NCBI RefSeq assembly: GCF_001509795.1
Contig: NZ_LLZN01000113.1
Location: forward strand, 62,001-126,000
From: Streptomyces sp. NRRL WC-3605
GTDB lineage: Bacteria; Actinomycetota; Actinomycetes; Streptomycetales; Streptomycetaceae
DNA: 64,000 nt
Direction of reading: 5' to 3'
A model generated the notes under the pieces. The model did no database searches. It was not told where the DNA came from and saw only the letters and a program-made list of their open reading frames with translations. A program made the position numbers and the translations under genes. Of this stretch, positions 28,409 to 37,705 are shown one piece after another (position 1 is the stretch's first letter; each line of letters begins with the position of its first letter).

Positions 28409-28440
28409 GAGGACCGTACGGCCTGTGCCGTGCGGTCCTC
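28409..28440. terminator. Terminator between the acyl-CoA ligase and response-regulator genes
   Basis: A 14-bp stem (28409-28422 with 28427-28440) with one G-T wobble and a 4-nt loop lies between the convergent genes. Confidence 0.8.
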
Positions 28441-28472
28441 GCGTATGTGTGCGGTCCTCGTGTGCGCCGGGG

Positions 28473-29048
28473 TCAGGAGCCGTGCGGCCCGCCGGCCAGC
28501 TCCCGCAGCTCCCGGACCCGGTCGCGCAGCGTCGCGGTGTCCGGGGGGTCCTCCCGGTCCAGGTCCCGCGCCAGGGCGTCCAGGCGTATGAGGAACTCCG
28601 TGCCGCGCGGCGGCCTGCGCGCCAGCAGCCGGGCCAGCTGCTGGTTCTTGCGGTGCAGCTCCAGGAACACGCGGACCTTGGCGCGCAGCACCCATGGGTC
28701 GAACGGCTTCGCCAGATAGTCGGCGGCCCCCGTCGCGTAGCCGCGGAACGCGAAGCCGGGGTCGTCGTCCGCGCCGGTCAGGAAGATGATCGGGACGTCC
28801 TTCGCCTGGTCGAGCCGCTTGATGTTCGCGGCGGTCTCGAACCCGTCCATGCCCGGCATCCGGACATCGAGCAGTATCACGGCGAACGGCTGCCGCAGCA
28901 GCGCCTCCATCGCCTCCTCACCCGACCGCGCCCGGACGAGGGGCTCGTCGAGGGACCCGAGCACGGCCTCCAGGGCGATCAGGTTGTCCTCCATGTCGTC
29001 GACCAGAAGGATGCCGGCACGCTCGTCGGCCGTTGCCTCAGCGATCAT
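28473..29048 (-). CDS. Response regulator receiver-domain protein
   Basis: The 191-aa product has a receiver domain: acidic DD in LLVDDMEDN, phospho-acceptor Asp in ILLDVRMPG, Thr in FLTGADD and Lys in AKPFDPWVL. No DNA-binding domain follows; the last 60 residues are a predicted coiled helix. It may act by protein contact, for example on the divergent SpoIIE-type phosphatase. ATG 29048 has GAGG 8 nt upstream; a longer frame from 29186 lacks a ribosome binding site. Confidence 0.85.
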   Translation of the reverse strand: MIAEATADERAGILLVDDMEDNLIALEAVLGSLDEPLVRARSGEEAMEALLRQPFAVILLDVRMPGMDGFETAANIKRLDQAKDVPIIFLTGADDDPGFAFRGYATGAADYLAKPFDPWVLRAKVRVFLELHRKNQQLARLLARRPPRGTEFLIRLDALARDLDREDPPDTATLRDRVRELRELAGGPHGS

Positions 29049-29288
29049 GGGAAAAGCCTCATTCGGTGATGGTGCCGAGACCTCTTCCCCCCGGGGGCCC
29101 CGGCCGCGCCGACGCGGCTCCGCCGCTCGAGTTCGGCCCTCATTCGGTCCGTCTTCGAGCAGAGGCGTAGCACGGTTCTCACTCATGGCGGCGCACTTCG
29201 GTAACTCGGTGCTTATGGGCGGGGCCAGTCTGTCACTCTGTCGGCGTCGGCTGAGGCGTATTCGTTCGAACTGCTCGGGGAGCTGTCC

Positions 29289-31376
29289 ATGGGGGCCATT
29301 CCGGTGCAACGGGAGACCGTCACCCGTGCCTCCGGCGCGCCTGCGCACGCGGAGGACGCGCCCCCGTGCCCCCAGGACACGCCCGCGCACGCCCCGAGTG
29401 CGCCGGAGCACGCAGGCCCGCACGGCGTCGCGCCCGCGCAGCAGACGGACGCGCCCGCGCACTCACCGGACGCCCCCGCGCCGACCGGCCCGCCCCTGGA
29501 GAGCCGCGCACTCCTCCCGGGCAGCCCCCTCTCCCCGGGCGCCGCCCGCACCCTCGTGCGCACCGCCCTGACCGAGTGGGCGTCCTCCGGCCTCCCCGGC
29601 GCCGACCGCATCCAGGAGCGGCAGATCCAGGACGCCGTCCTGGCCGTCAGCGAGCTCGTCACCAACGCCGTCGTGCACGCCGGCACGGACGTCCGGCTGA
29701 CCTGCCGGCTGGAGCCGGACACCGGTGCCCTGGTCGTCGAGGTCCTGGACCACCACCCCTCGCGCGCCCCGCGCGACACGGAGGCCGAGGGCCCGTACGA
29801 CACCCCCGAGCACGGGCGCGGACTGCGCCTGGTGGCCCGGCTCGCCGAGTCCTGGGGCGTCACCTACCGCACCGGGGCCAAGACCGTGTGGGCCCGGCTG
29901 CCCCCCGAGGACCAGGCGCACGCGGACGGCCCGCGCCCCCACGGCCGTGAGCACGGGCCGGACGGCGGGTTGCGCGTCGCCGAGATCCTCGCGCCGGAGC
30001 CGCCCCCGTCCGCGCCGCCCGACACGGCGGGGGAGCACCCCCACCGCGGGGAGCGGGAGCGGGACTGGCTCAACCGGGGCGCCCTCTCCTTCCTCGCCGA
30101 GGCGTCCGACCTGCTCGCCGGGCAGCTCGACGAGAACCTGGTCGCCGCGCTCGCCGGCCAGCTGATCGTGCCGCGCCTCGCCGACTGGTGCGCGGTGTGG
30201 CTGGAGGACGAGGTCGCCGGGCGCTGGGGACACCACGGGCCCGGCGAGAGCGGCCCGGCGGACGGCACCGGCCCCCGCCTGGCCCGCGTCTGGCACGCCT
30301 CGGAGACCCACATCGAGGATCTGCGCCGCGTCCTGGAGAAGGAGCCCCCGCGCCCGGCCGACGACCACCTCACCGGGCCCGTCACCCATCCCTGGCCGAG
30401 CGCGGCGCTCGGCGAGCACGGCGCCCGGGGCACCGCGCTCGCCTACCGCCTGGTCGCCGGGGGCCGCCCGCTCGGCACGCTGGTCATCGGGCGGGCCGGT
30501 GTGACGAGCTTCCCCGACGAGATCACCGGGCTCGTGGAGGATCTGGGCCGGCGGGTGGCCCTCGCCATCGGCGCGGCCCGCCAGTACGCCCGGCAGGCCA
30601 CCATCAGCCGGGTGCTCCAGCGCGGCCTGCTGCCCGGCGCCGTCGCCGAGATCCCCGGTGTCGCCAGCGCGCTGGTGTACGAGCCGTGCGACAAGGGCGG
30701 CCCGAGCGGCGACTTCTACGACCTCTTCCCGGCCGGAGACGGCCGCTGGTGCTTCACCATCGGCGACGTGCAGGGCAAGGGGCCCGAGGCGGCCGTGGTG
30801 ATCGGCATCGCCCGCCCCTGGCTGCGGCTCCTCGCCCGGGAGGGCTACCGCGTCGCCGATGTCCTCGACCGCCTCAACCAGCTTCTCCTCGACGACGCCA
30901 CCGAGGCCGCCGACGCCGCCGCCCGCGCCCTCGTCGGACCCGTCGCCCCCGGTGACGGCCCGCAGACCCGCTTCCTGTCCCTCCTGTACGGCGAGCTGAC
31001 CCCGTTCGACGGCGGCGTCCGCTGCACGCTCGCCTCCGCCGGGCACCCGCTGCCCCTCCTGCTCGGCGCGGACGGCGAGGTCCTCACGGCCGCCCAGCCG
31101 CAGACCCTGCTCGGGGTGTTCGAGGACGCCACCTACACCAGCGAGACCTTCGAGCTGCGCTCCGGCGACACCTTGCTCTGTGTGACGGACGGGGTGACGG
31201 AGCGGCGCAGCGGCTCCCGCCAGTTCGACGACGGCGACGGGCTCGCGACCGCGCTGGCCGGCTGCGCGGGCCTGAACGCCGACCTCATCGCGGAACGCAT
31301 CCGCAGGCTCGTGCACGAGTTCGGCGGGCGCCCGCCGGAGGACGATCTCGCGCTGCTGGTGCTCCAGGCGGTGTAG
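29289..31376 (+). CDS. SpoIIE-type PP2C phosphatase with anti-sigma-kinase-like domain
   Basis: The 695-aa protein starts with about 70 residues rich in Ala, Pro and His. An HATPase domain of the RsbW type (N-box SELVTNAVVHA, residues 121-131; HGRGLRLV) follows. A GAF-like sensor region (about 260-430) comes next, then a SpoIIE/PP2C phosphatase (PSGDFYDLF, FTIGDVQGKG, LCVTDGVTE). Such proteins act in partner-switching control of sigma factors. No sigma or anti-anti-sigma gene is adjacent, but a receiver protein diverges 240 bp away. ATG 29289 follows GGGGAG by 7 nt. Confidence 0.88.
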   Translation: MGAIPVQRETVTRASGAPAHAEDAPPCPQDTPAHAPSAPEHAGPHGVAPAQQTDAPAHSPDAPAPTGPPLESRALLPGSPLSPGAARTLVRTALTEWASSGLPGADRIQERQIQDAVLAVSELVTNAVVHAGTDVRLTCRLEPDTGALVVEVLDHHPSRAPRDTEAEGPYDTPEHGRGLRLVARLAESWGVTYRTGAKTVWARLPPEDQAHADGPRPHGREHGPDGGLRVAEILAPEPPPSAPPDTAGEHPHRGERERDWLNRGALSFLAEASDLLAGQLDENLVAALAGQLIVPRLADWCAVWLEDEVAGRWGHHGPGESGPADGTGPRLARVWHASETHIEDLRRVLEKEPPRPADDHLTGPVTHPWPSAALGEHGARGTALAYRLVAGGRPLGTLVIGRAGVTSFPDEITGLVEDLGRRVALAIGAARQYARQATISRVLQRGLLPGAVAEIPGVASALVYEPCDKGGPSGDFYDLFPAGDGRWCFTIGDVQGKGPEAAVVIGIARPWLRLLAREGYRVADVLDRLNQLLLDDATEAADAAARALVGPVAPGDGPQTRFLSLLYGELTPFDGGVRCTLASAGHPLPLLLGADGEVLTAAQPQTLLGVFEDATYTSETFELRSGDTLLCVTDGVTERRSGSRQFDDGDGLATALAGCAGLNADLIAERIRRLVHEFGGRPPEDDLALLVLQAV

Positions 31377-31390
31377 CCCGCGCGGTGCGG

Positions 31391-31396
31391 GACAAT
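31391..31396 (+). promoter_or_regulatory. Putative -10 element of hemW
   Basis: GACAAT ends 7 nt before ATG 31404. The era gene has the same GACAAT and the same 7-nt gap. An earlier ATG at 31395 overlaps the hexamer and is less likely. Confidence 0.4.
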
Positions 31397-31403
31397 GGAG
31401 CCC

Positions 31404-32636
31404 ATGCCCTCCGCACTCCCCGACGGCGAGCCCGTCCCCGCCGACGGCGCGCTGCCCCCGCACGCGCTCACCGGCGCGGCCGACCGCCCCCTCGGCTTTT
31501 ATCTGCACGTCCCGTACTGCGCGACCCGCTGCGGCTACTGCGACTTCAACACCTACACGGCGACCGAGCTGCGCGGCAGCGGCGGCGTCCTGGCGTCCCG
31601 CGACAACTACGCCGGGACCCTCGTCGACGAGATCCGCCTGGCGCGCAAGGTGCTCGGCGACGACCCGCGCGAGGTCCGCACCGTGTTCGTCGGCGGCGGT
31701 ACGCCCACCCTGCTGGCCGCCGGCGACCTCGTGCGGATGCTCGGCGCCATCCGCGACGAGTTCGGGCTGGCGCCGGACGCCGAGATCACCACGGAGGCCA
31801 ACCCGGAGTCGGTCGACCCCGCCTACCTGGCCACGCTCCGCGAGGGCGGCTTCAACCGGATCTCCTTCGGCATGCAGAGCGCGCGGCAGCACGTCCTGAA
31901 GGTCCTGGACCGCACCCACACCCCCGGCCGTCCCGAGGCGTGCGTCGCCGAGGCCCGCGCGGCCGGCTTCGATCATGTGAACCTCGACCTGATCTACGGC
32001 ACCCCGGGGGAGTCCGACGACGACTGGCGGGCGTCCCTGGAAGCGGCGATCGGCGCCGGGCCCGACCATGTGTCGGCGTACGCGCTGATCGTCGAGGAGG
32101 GCACCCAGCTGGCCCGGCGCATCCGCCGGGGCGAGGTCCCGATGACCGACGACGACGTCCACGCCGACCGCTATCTGATCGCCGAGTCCGTCCTGTCCGA
32201 GGCGGGCTACGACTGGTACGAGGTGTCCAACTGGGCCACCACCGAGGCCGGCCGCTGCCTGCACAACGAGCTGTACTGGCGCGGCGCCGACTGGTGGGGC
32301 GCGGGACCGGGCGCCCACTCCCACGTCGGCGGGGTGCGCTGGTGGAACGTCAAGCACCCCGGCGCCTACGCGGCGGCGCTCGCGGAGGGACGCTCACCGG
32401 GGGCCGGCCGTGAACTCCTCACCGACGAGGACCGGCGCGTCGAGCGCATCCTGCTGGAGCTGCGCCTGCGCGAGGGGGTACCGCTGGAGCTGCTGCGCGA
32501 GGACGGCCTGCGCGCGTCCCGCCGCGCCCTGTCCGAAGGACTGCTGGAGCAGGGGCCGTACGACGAGGGGCGCGCGGTGCTGACCCTGCGCGGACGCCTG
32601 CTCGCGGACGCGGTGGTCAGGGACCTGGTGGACTGA
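31404..32636 (+). CDS. hemW: Radical SAM heme chaperone HemW
   Basis: The 410-aa product has the radical SAM cluster motif CATRCGYC (residues 39-46) and GGGTPT. HemW-type regions ISFGMQS, NLDLIYGTPGES and the C-terminal winged helix are present. Members were long annotated as oxygen-independent coproporphyrinogen oxidase, but HemW inserts heme into respiratory proteins. This may relate to the di-heme protein encoded at 10470. ATG 31404 is preferred because a -10-like GACAAT lies 7 nt upstream. Confidence 0.88.
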   Translation: MPSALPDGEPVPADGALPPHALTGAADRPLGFYLHVPYCATRCGYCDFNTYTATELRGSGGVLASRDNYAGTLVDEIRLARKVLGDDPREVRTVFVGGGTPTLLAAGDLVRMLGAIRDEFGLAPDAEITTEANPESVDPAYLATLREGGFNRISFGMQSARQHVLKVLDRTHTPGRPEACVAEARAAGFDHVNLDLIYGTPGESDDDWRASLEAAIGAGPDHVSAYALIVEEGTQLARRIRRGEVPMTDDDVHADRYLIAESVLSEAGYDWYEVSNWATTEAGRCLHNELYWRGADWWGAGPGAHSHVGGVRWWNVKHPGAYAAALAEGRSPGAGRELLTDEDRRVERILLELRLREGVPLELLREDGLRASRRALSEGLLEQGPYDEGRAVLTLRGRLLADAVVRDLVD

Positions 32637-32639
32637 TCG

Positions 32640-33452
32640 TCAGTCCCCACCGCCGGCCGTGACGAAGTCGATCAGCTCCTCCACGCGCCCCAGCAGCTCC
32701 GGCTCCAGGTCCCTGTAGGAGCCGACCCGCTTCAGGATCGCCTGCCACACCGCGCCGGTGTTGTCCGCCGGCCAGCCCAGCGCCCGGCAGACGCCCTGCT
32801 TCCAGTCCTGCCCGTGCGGCACCCGGGGCCACGCCTCGATGCCCAGGGACGAGGGCTTCACGGCCTCCCAGACGTCGATGTACGGGTGGCCGACGACCAG
32901 CGCGTGCTCACTCGTCACCGCCTGTGCGATCCGCCACTCCTTCGAGCCGGGCACCAGGTGGTCCACCAGGACGCCCAGTCGCGCGTCGGGGCCCGGCGCG
33001 AACTCGTCGACGATCGCCGGCAGGTCATCGACGCCCTCCAGGTACTCCACGACCACACCCTCGACGCGCAGGTCGTCGCCCCACACCTTCTCGACCAGCT
33101 CGGCGTCGTGCCGGCCCTCCACGTAGATGCGCCCGGCGCGGGCCACCCGTGCCCGCGCGCCCGGGACGGCCACCGACCCGGACGCCGTACGCGTCGGGCG
33201 CACCGGGCCCGCGGCCGGCTTCACCAGGGTCACCACGCGGCCCTCCAGCAGGAAGCCCCGGGGCTCCATGGGGAAGACCCGGTGCTTGCCGAAGCGGTCC
33301 TCCAGGGTGACCGTGCCCGCCTCGCAGCGGATCACCGCGCCGCAGAAGCCCGTGCCGGGCTCCTCGACCACCAGCCCCGGCTCCGCCGGGACCTCGGGGA
33401 CGGACGTGGACTTCTTCCAGGGCGGGGTCAGATCCGGGGAGTACTGGCGCAT
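32640..33452 (-). CDS. DUF3097 family protein with Toprim-like segment
   Basis: The 270-aa protein belongs to an actinobacterial family I recall as DUF3097. The central region reads IYVEGRHDAELVEKVWGDDLR and later VLVDHLVPGSKE. An invariant Glu followed by an Asp-containing strand is the outline of a Toprim nuclease/primase fold, but the second motif lacks a clear DxD. Nucleotide or RNA binding is therefore only inferred. It converges on hemW with 3 bp between stops. Confidence 0.75.
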   Translation of the reverse strand: MRQYSPDLTPPWKKSTSVPEVPAEPGLVVEEPGTGFCGAVIRCEAGTVTLEDRFGKHRVFPMEPRGFLLEGRVVTLVKPAAGPVRPTRTASGSVAVPGARARVARAGRIYVEGRHDAELVEKVWGDDLRVEGVVVEYLEGVDDLPAIVDEFAPGPDARLGVLVDHLVPGSKEWRIAQAVTSEHALVVGHPYIDVWEAVKPSSLGIEAWPRVPHGQDWKQGVCRALGWPADNTGAVWQAILKRVGSYRDLEPELLGRVEELIDFVTAGGGD

Positions 33453-33483
33453 TCGGATGACGATAGGAGAACCCGTCCCCCGG

Positions 33484-34227
33484 TCACCGCGACACGCCGA
33501 ATCCGGAGGCCAGCTCGTCGCGCTGCCGCCGCACGAACTCCGCGTCCACCACCGCTCCGTGACCTGGCACGTACAGCGCGTGCTCGCCGCCGAGGTCGAG
33601 GAGGCGGTCCAGCGCGGCAGGCCAGCGCGACGGCACGGCGTCCGGGCCGGCCTGCGGTTCACCCGACTCCTCCACCAGGTCGCCGCAGAACACCACCTCC
33701 GGGTCGCCGGGGAGCAGGCCCGGCACCAGGACCACCAGGTCGTGGGCCGTGTGCGCCGGACCCAGATTCGCCAGCAGGACCTGGCGTCCGCCGCCGAGGT
33801 CCAGCGTCCACTCGCCGCTCACCGGATGGCGGGGCACGGCCAGCGCGTCCGCCGCCTCCTCCGCCGCGCCCGCGTCCAGGCCGTGGCGCACCGCGTCCGC
33901 GCGCAGCTCCTCGCGCGCCCGCGGTCCCTCCAGCACGGTCTCCACGCCCACGGGCCCGTAGGTTTCCGCGCCCGCGAACGCCGCGGCGCCGAAGACATGA
34001 TCGAAGTGCGGGTGGGTCAGCGCGAGATGGGTCACACGGTGACCCGTGAGCCACTGCGCCTGCGTCCGCACCCGCGCCCCCTCCGCCAGGCTCGAACCGG
34101 CGTCGACGACCAGGGCGGTGCCGTCGCCCACGACCAGCCCCACGGTGCAGTCCCACCCCGGCAGACGGCACCGGCCCACCCCGTCCGCCAACCGCTCCCA
34201 CCCCAGCTCTTCCCAAGTCACCCTCAT
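33484..34227 (-). CDS. MBL-fold metallo-hydrolase
   Basis: The 247-aa product has the metal motif HPHFDH in LALTHPHFDHVFG, a downstream His in GPAHTAHDL, Asp in FCGDLVEE and His in VPGHGAVVD, a complete MBL set. The order and length fit glyoxalase-II-like or general hydrolases. The substrate is unknown. The DUF3097 gene lies 31 bp downstream in the same direction, so they may be co-transcribed. Confidence 0.85.
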   Translation of the reverse strand: MRVTWEELGWERLADGVGRCRLPGWDCTVGLVVGDGTALVVDAGSSLAEGARVRTQAQWLTGHRVTHLALTHPHFDHVFGAAAFAGAETYGPVGVETVLEGPRAREELRADAVRHGLDAGAAEEAADALAVPRHPVSGEWTLDLGGGRQVLLANLGPAHTAHDLVVLVPGLLPGDPEVVFCGDLVEESGEPQAGPDAVPSRWPAALDRLLDLGGEHALYVPGHGAVVDAEFVRRQRDELASGFGVSR

Positions 34228-34282
34228 ACCGCGACGCTAGCCAAGACACCCCCGCGGAGCACGACGGCGAAACCGACCGGCC

Positions 34283-34313
34283 TTGCCCGGGGTGTACCCC
34301 ACCGCCGTACACT
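34283..34313 (+). promoter_or_regulatory. hrcA promoter
   Basis: TTGCCC (34283-34288), 19 bp and TACACT (34308-34313) form a sigma-70-type promoter. The CIRCE element begins 12 bp after the -10, so a bound repressor would cover the transcription start. Confidence 0.6.
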
Positions 34314-34325
34314 GGCCGGGGACGG

Positions 34326-34352
34326 CTGGCACTCGGACGGACAGAGTGCCAG
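34326..34352 (+). promoter_or_regulatory. CIRCE operator (HrcA binding site)
   Basis: CTGGCACTC-N9-GAGTGCCAG (34326-34334 and 34344-34352) is a perfect CIRCE-type inverted repeat. HrcA binds CIRCE with GroE help and releases on heat shock. It indicates autoregulation of hrcA-dnaJ. Confidence 0.95.
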
Positions 34353-34393
34353 GAACGGCGCCAAGGGGACCGACCGCTGGAGGTGTGCGCGAG

Positions 34394-35410
34394 ATGCTGA
34401 GTGAACGCAGGCTCCAGGTGCTGCGCGCGATCGTCCAGGACTACGTCGGGACGGAGGAGCCGGTGGGCTCCAAGGCGCTCACCGAGCGGCACGGCCTCGG
34501 CGTCTCCCCGGCGACCGTACGCAACGACATGGCGGCCCTGGAGGACGAGGGCTACATCGCGCAGCCGCACACCAGTGCCGGGCGCATCCCCACCGACAAG
34601 GGCTACCGGCTCTTCGTGGACAAGCTCGCCGGTGTGAAGCCGATGACACCGCCCGAGCGGCGCGCCATCCAGAACTTCCTCGACGGCGCCGTCGACCTCG
34701 ACGACGTCGTCGCGCGGACCGTGCGGCTGCTCGCGCAGCTCACCCGGCAGGTCGCCGTCGTGCAGTACCCCTCGCTGACCCGGTCCACCGTCCGGCACGT
34801 CGAGCTGCTCTCGCTCGCGCCCGCGCGCGTGATGCTCGTGCTGATCACGGACACCGGCCGGGTCGAGCAGCGGATGATCGACTGCCCGGCGCCCGTCGGC
34901 GAGGCCTCGCTCGCGGACCTGCGCGCCCGGCTGAACAGCCGGGTCGCAGGCCGGCGCTTCACCGACGTGCCCCGGCTCGTCGAGGACCTGCCCGATGCGT
35001 TCGACGTCGAGGACCGCGGCACCGTCTCGACCGTGCTCTCCACCCTCCTGGAGACGCTCGTCGAGGAGAACGAGGAGCGGCTGATGATCGGCGGCACCGC
35101 CAATCTGACCCGCTTCACACATGATTTCCCCCTCACCATCCAGCCGGTGCTCGAAGCCCTGGAGGAGCAGGTCGTGCTCCTCAAGTTGCTGGGAGAGGCG
35201 GGGGATTCGGGCATGACCGTGCGCATCGGGCACGAGAACGCCTACGAGGGACTCAACTCCACGTCCGTCGTGTCGGTGGGCTACGGTTCGGGCGGCGAGG
35301 CAGTCGCCAAGCTCGGCGTGGTCGGACCGACCCGCATGGATTACCCGGGAACGATGGGAGCGGTACGCGCAGTGGCACGTTACGTCGGACAGATCCTGGC
35401 GGAGTCGTAG
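34394..35410 (+). CDS. hrcA: Heat-inducible transcription repressor HrcA
   Basis: The 338-aa protein has the N-terminal winged helix ([46 protein letters not shown]) and the GAF-like dimerisation domain. The terminal motif [22 protein letters not shown] is also present. ATG 34394 follows GGAGG by 10 nt. The stop is directly followed by the GTG of dnaJ. Confidence 0.97.
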   Translation: MLSERRLQVLRAIVQDYVGTEEPVGSKALTERHGLGVSPATVRNDMAALEDEGYIAQPHTSAGRIPTDKGYRLFVDKLAGVKPMTPPERRAIQNFLDGAVDLDDVVARTVRLLAQLTRQVAVVQYPSLTRSTVRHVELLSLAPARVMLVLITDTGRVEQRMIDCPAPVGEASLADLRARLNSRVAGRRFTDVPRLVEDLPDAFDVEDRGTVSTVLSTLLETLVEENEERLMIGGTANLTRFTHDFPLTIQPVLEALEEQVVLLKLLGEAGDSGMTVRIGHENAYEGLNSTSVVSVGYGSGGEAVAKLGVVGPTRMDYPGTMGAVRAVARYVGQILAES

Positions 35411-36544
35411 GTGGCCACGGACTACTACGCCGTGCTCGGCGTGCGTCGCGACGCGTCGCAGGAAGAGATCAAGAAGGCCTTCCGGCGGCTCGCCCGCGAG
35501 CTGCACCCGGACGTCAACCCGGACCCGAAGACCCAGGAGCGGTTCAAGGAGATCAACGCCGCCTACGAGGTGCTGTCGGACCCGCAGAAGAAGCAGGTCT
35601 ACGACCTCGGCGGCGACCCGCTGTCCCAGGCGGGCGGCGGCGCGGGCGGCTTCGGCGCCGGTGGCTTCGGCAACTTCTCCGACATCATGGACGCCTTCTT
35701 CGGCACCGCGTCCCAGCGGGGCCCGCGCTCGCGGACCCGGCGCGGCCAGGACGCGATGATCCGGCTGGAGGTCGAGCTCGACGAGGCGGCCTTCGGCACC
35801 ACGAAGGACATCCAGGTCGACACGGCCGTCGTCTGCAACACCTGCAACGGCGAGGGCGCCGCCCCCGGCACCTCCGCGCAGACCTGCGACATGTGCCGCG
35901 GCCGTGGCGAGGTGTCGCAGGTGACCCGGTCCTTCCTGGGCCAGGTCATGACCTCGCGCCCCTGCCCGCAGTGCCAGGGCTTCGGCACCGTCGTCCCCAC
36001 GCCGTGCCCGGAGTGCGCGGGCGACGGACGCGTGCGGTCCCGCCGCACCCTCACCGTCAAGATCCCGGCCGGCGTCGACAACGGCACCCGCATCCAGCTC
36101 GCGGGCGAGGGCGAGGTCGGCCCGGGCGGCGGTCCCGCCGGCGACCTGTACGTCGAGATCCACGAACTGCCGCACAGCACCTTCCAGCGGCGCGGCGACG
36201 ACCTGCACTGCACCGTCACCATCCCGATGACGGCGGCGGCGCTCGGCACCAAGGTCCCGCTGGAGACGCTGGACGGCATGGAGGAGGTCGACATCCGGCC
36301 CGGCACCCAGTCCGGCCAGTCGATCCCGCTGCACGGCCGCGGTGTGACCCATCTGCGCGGCGGCGGCCGAGGCGACCTCATCGTGCACGTCGAGGTGCAG
36401 ACCCCCACCAAGCTCGACCCCGAGCAGGAGCGCCTGCTGCGCGAGCTGTCCAAGCTGCGCGGCGAGGAGCGGCCCCAGGGCCAGTTCCAGCCCGGTCAGC
36501 AGGGGCTGTTCTCGCGGCTGAAGGACGCCTTCAACGGACGGTGA
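35411..36544 (+). CDS. dnaJ: Chaperone DnaJ
   Basis: The 377-aa co-chaperone has the J domain with HPD ([10 protein letters not shown]), a Gly-rich linker, and four CxxCxGxG-type zinc repeats ([32 protein letters not shown]). The C-terminal substrate domain follows. It stimulates DnaK ATPase. As the second dnaJ type in Streptomyces it belongs to the HrcA/CIRCE regulon. GTG 35411 starts with no gap after the hrcA stop. A short hairpin (36560-36566 with 36576-36582) follows. Confidence 0.96.
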   Translation: MATDYYAVLGVRRDASQEEIKKAFRRLARELHPDVNPDPKTQERFKEINAAYEVLSDPQKKQVYDLGGDPLSQAGGGAGGFGAGGFGNFSDIMDAFFGTASQRGPRSRTRRGQDAMIRLEVELDEAAFGTTKDIQVDTAVVCNTCNGEGAAPGTSAQTCDMCRGRGEVSQVTRSFLGQVMTSRPCPQCQGFGTVVPTPCPECAGDGRVRSRRTLTVKIPAGVDNGTRIQLAGEGEVGPGGGPAGDLYVEIHELPHSTFQRRGDDLHCTVTIPMTAAALGTKVPLETLDGMEEVDIRPGTQSGQSIPLHGRGVTHLRGGGRGDLIVHVEVQTPTKLDPEQERLLRELSKLRGEERPQGQFQPGQQGLFSRLKDAFNGR

Positions 36545-36622
36545 CCCGAGCGGCCCGATCCCTTCCGCCGCAAGGGGAAGGGCCGATTCGGACTTGTTCG
36601 GAGGACGTGACAACATGCGGGC

Positions 36623-37705
36623 ATGTCCTCCGCACTGACCGATCTCCTGCCTCACCCGATCGTGCAGGCACCCATGGCGGGCGGTGTCTCCGTGCCGCGG
36701 CTCGCCGCTGCCGTGTCCGAGGCCGGCGGGCTGGGCTTCCTCGCCGCCGGGTACAAGACCGCCGACGGCATGTACCAGGAGATCAAGCAGCTGCGGAGCC
36801 TGACCCAGCGCCCGTTCGGCGTCAACCTCTTCATGCCCCAGCCGGAGTATGCCGACCCCGCCGCTGTGGACGTCTACGCCCACCAGCTCGCCGGTGAGGC
36901 CGCCTGGTACGAGACCGAGCTGGGGGACCGCGACAGCGGCCGGGACGACGGCTACGACGCCAAGCTCGCCGTGCTGCTAGACAACCCCGTGCCGGTCGTC
37001 TCGTTCCACTTCGGGGTGCCGGGCGCCGACGTGCTGGAGTCCCTGCGGCGCGCCGGGACCTTCACCCTGGTCACCGCCACCACCCCGGACGAGGCCCTCG
37101 CCGTGGAGCGGGCCGGCGCGGACGCCGTGATCGCCCAGGGCGTCGAGGCCGGCGGCCACCAGGGCACCCACCGCGACAACCCCGAGGCGGAGTGCGCCGG
37201 ACTCGGGGTGCTCACCCTCGTCTCCCAGATCCGCGAGACCGTGGGCATCCCCGTCGTCGCGGCCGGGGGCATCATGCGGGGCGGCCAGATCGCCGCCGTC
37301 CTCGCCGCCGGGGCCGACGCCGCCCAGCTCGGCACCGCCTTCCTGGCCACCCACGAGTCCGGCGCGAACGCCGTGCACAAGCAGGCGCTCACCAACCCGC
37401 TGTTCACCCGGACCGAGCTGACCCGCGCCTTCTCCGGCCGCCCGGCCCGCGGCCTCGTCAACCGCTTCCTGCGCGAGCACGGCCCGTACGCGCCCGCCGC
37501 CTACCCCGAGGTCCACCACCTGACGGCGCCGCTGCGCAAGAAGGCCGCCGCGTCCGGCGACGCGCAGGGCATGGCGCTGTGGGCGGGACAGGGCCACCGG
37601 CAGGCCCGCGAGCTGCCCGCCGGCCAGTTGGTGGAGGTCCTGGCCGCAGAGCTGGAGGCCGCCTCGACAGCGTTCTCCGCCCACCCGAAGGGACCCACCC
37701 GATGA
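36623..37705 (+). CDS. Nitronate monooxygenase (NMO/2-nitropropane dioxygenase family)
   Basis: The 360-aa FMN protein has the family opening HPIVQAPMAGGVS, the conserved GVEAGGHQGTH with the catalytic histidine region, AAGGIMRGGQI and GTAFLATHESGA. Members oxidise alkyl nitronates; some act as enoyl reductases. Its stop overlaps the rsmE start (ATGA), so the two are translationally coupled. Confidence 0.88.
   Translation: MSSALTDLLPHPIVQAPMAGGVSVPRLAAAVSEAGGLGFLAAGYKTADGMYQEIKQLRSLTQRPFGVNLFMPQPEYADPAAVDVYAHQLAGEAAWYETELGDRDSGRDDGYDAKLAVLLDNPVPVVSFHFGVPGADVLESLRRAGTFTLVTATTPDEALAVERAGADAVIAQGVEAGGHQGTHRDNPEAECAGLGVLTLVSQIRETVGIPVVAAGGIMRGGQIAAVLAAGADAAQLGTAFLATHESGANAVHKQALTNPLFTRTELTRAFSGRPARGLVNRFLREHGPYAPAAYPEVHHLTAPLRKKAAASGDAQGMALWAGQGHRQARELPAGQLVEVLAAELEAASTAFSAHPKGPTR

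Noticed and set aside
29463..32357. Long minus-strand frame opposite the SpoIIE-type and hemW genes
   Set aside because: Shadow of real genes; low-complexity translation and no ribosome binding site.
33659..36883. Long minus-strand frame across hrcA and dnaJ
   Set aside because: Crosses CIRCE and two well supported genes on the other strand; no recognisable domain.
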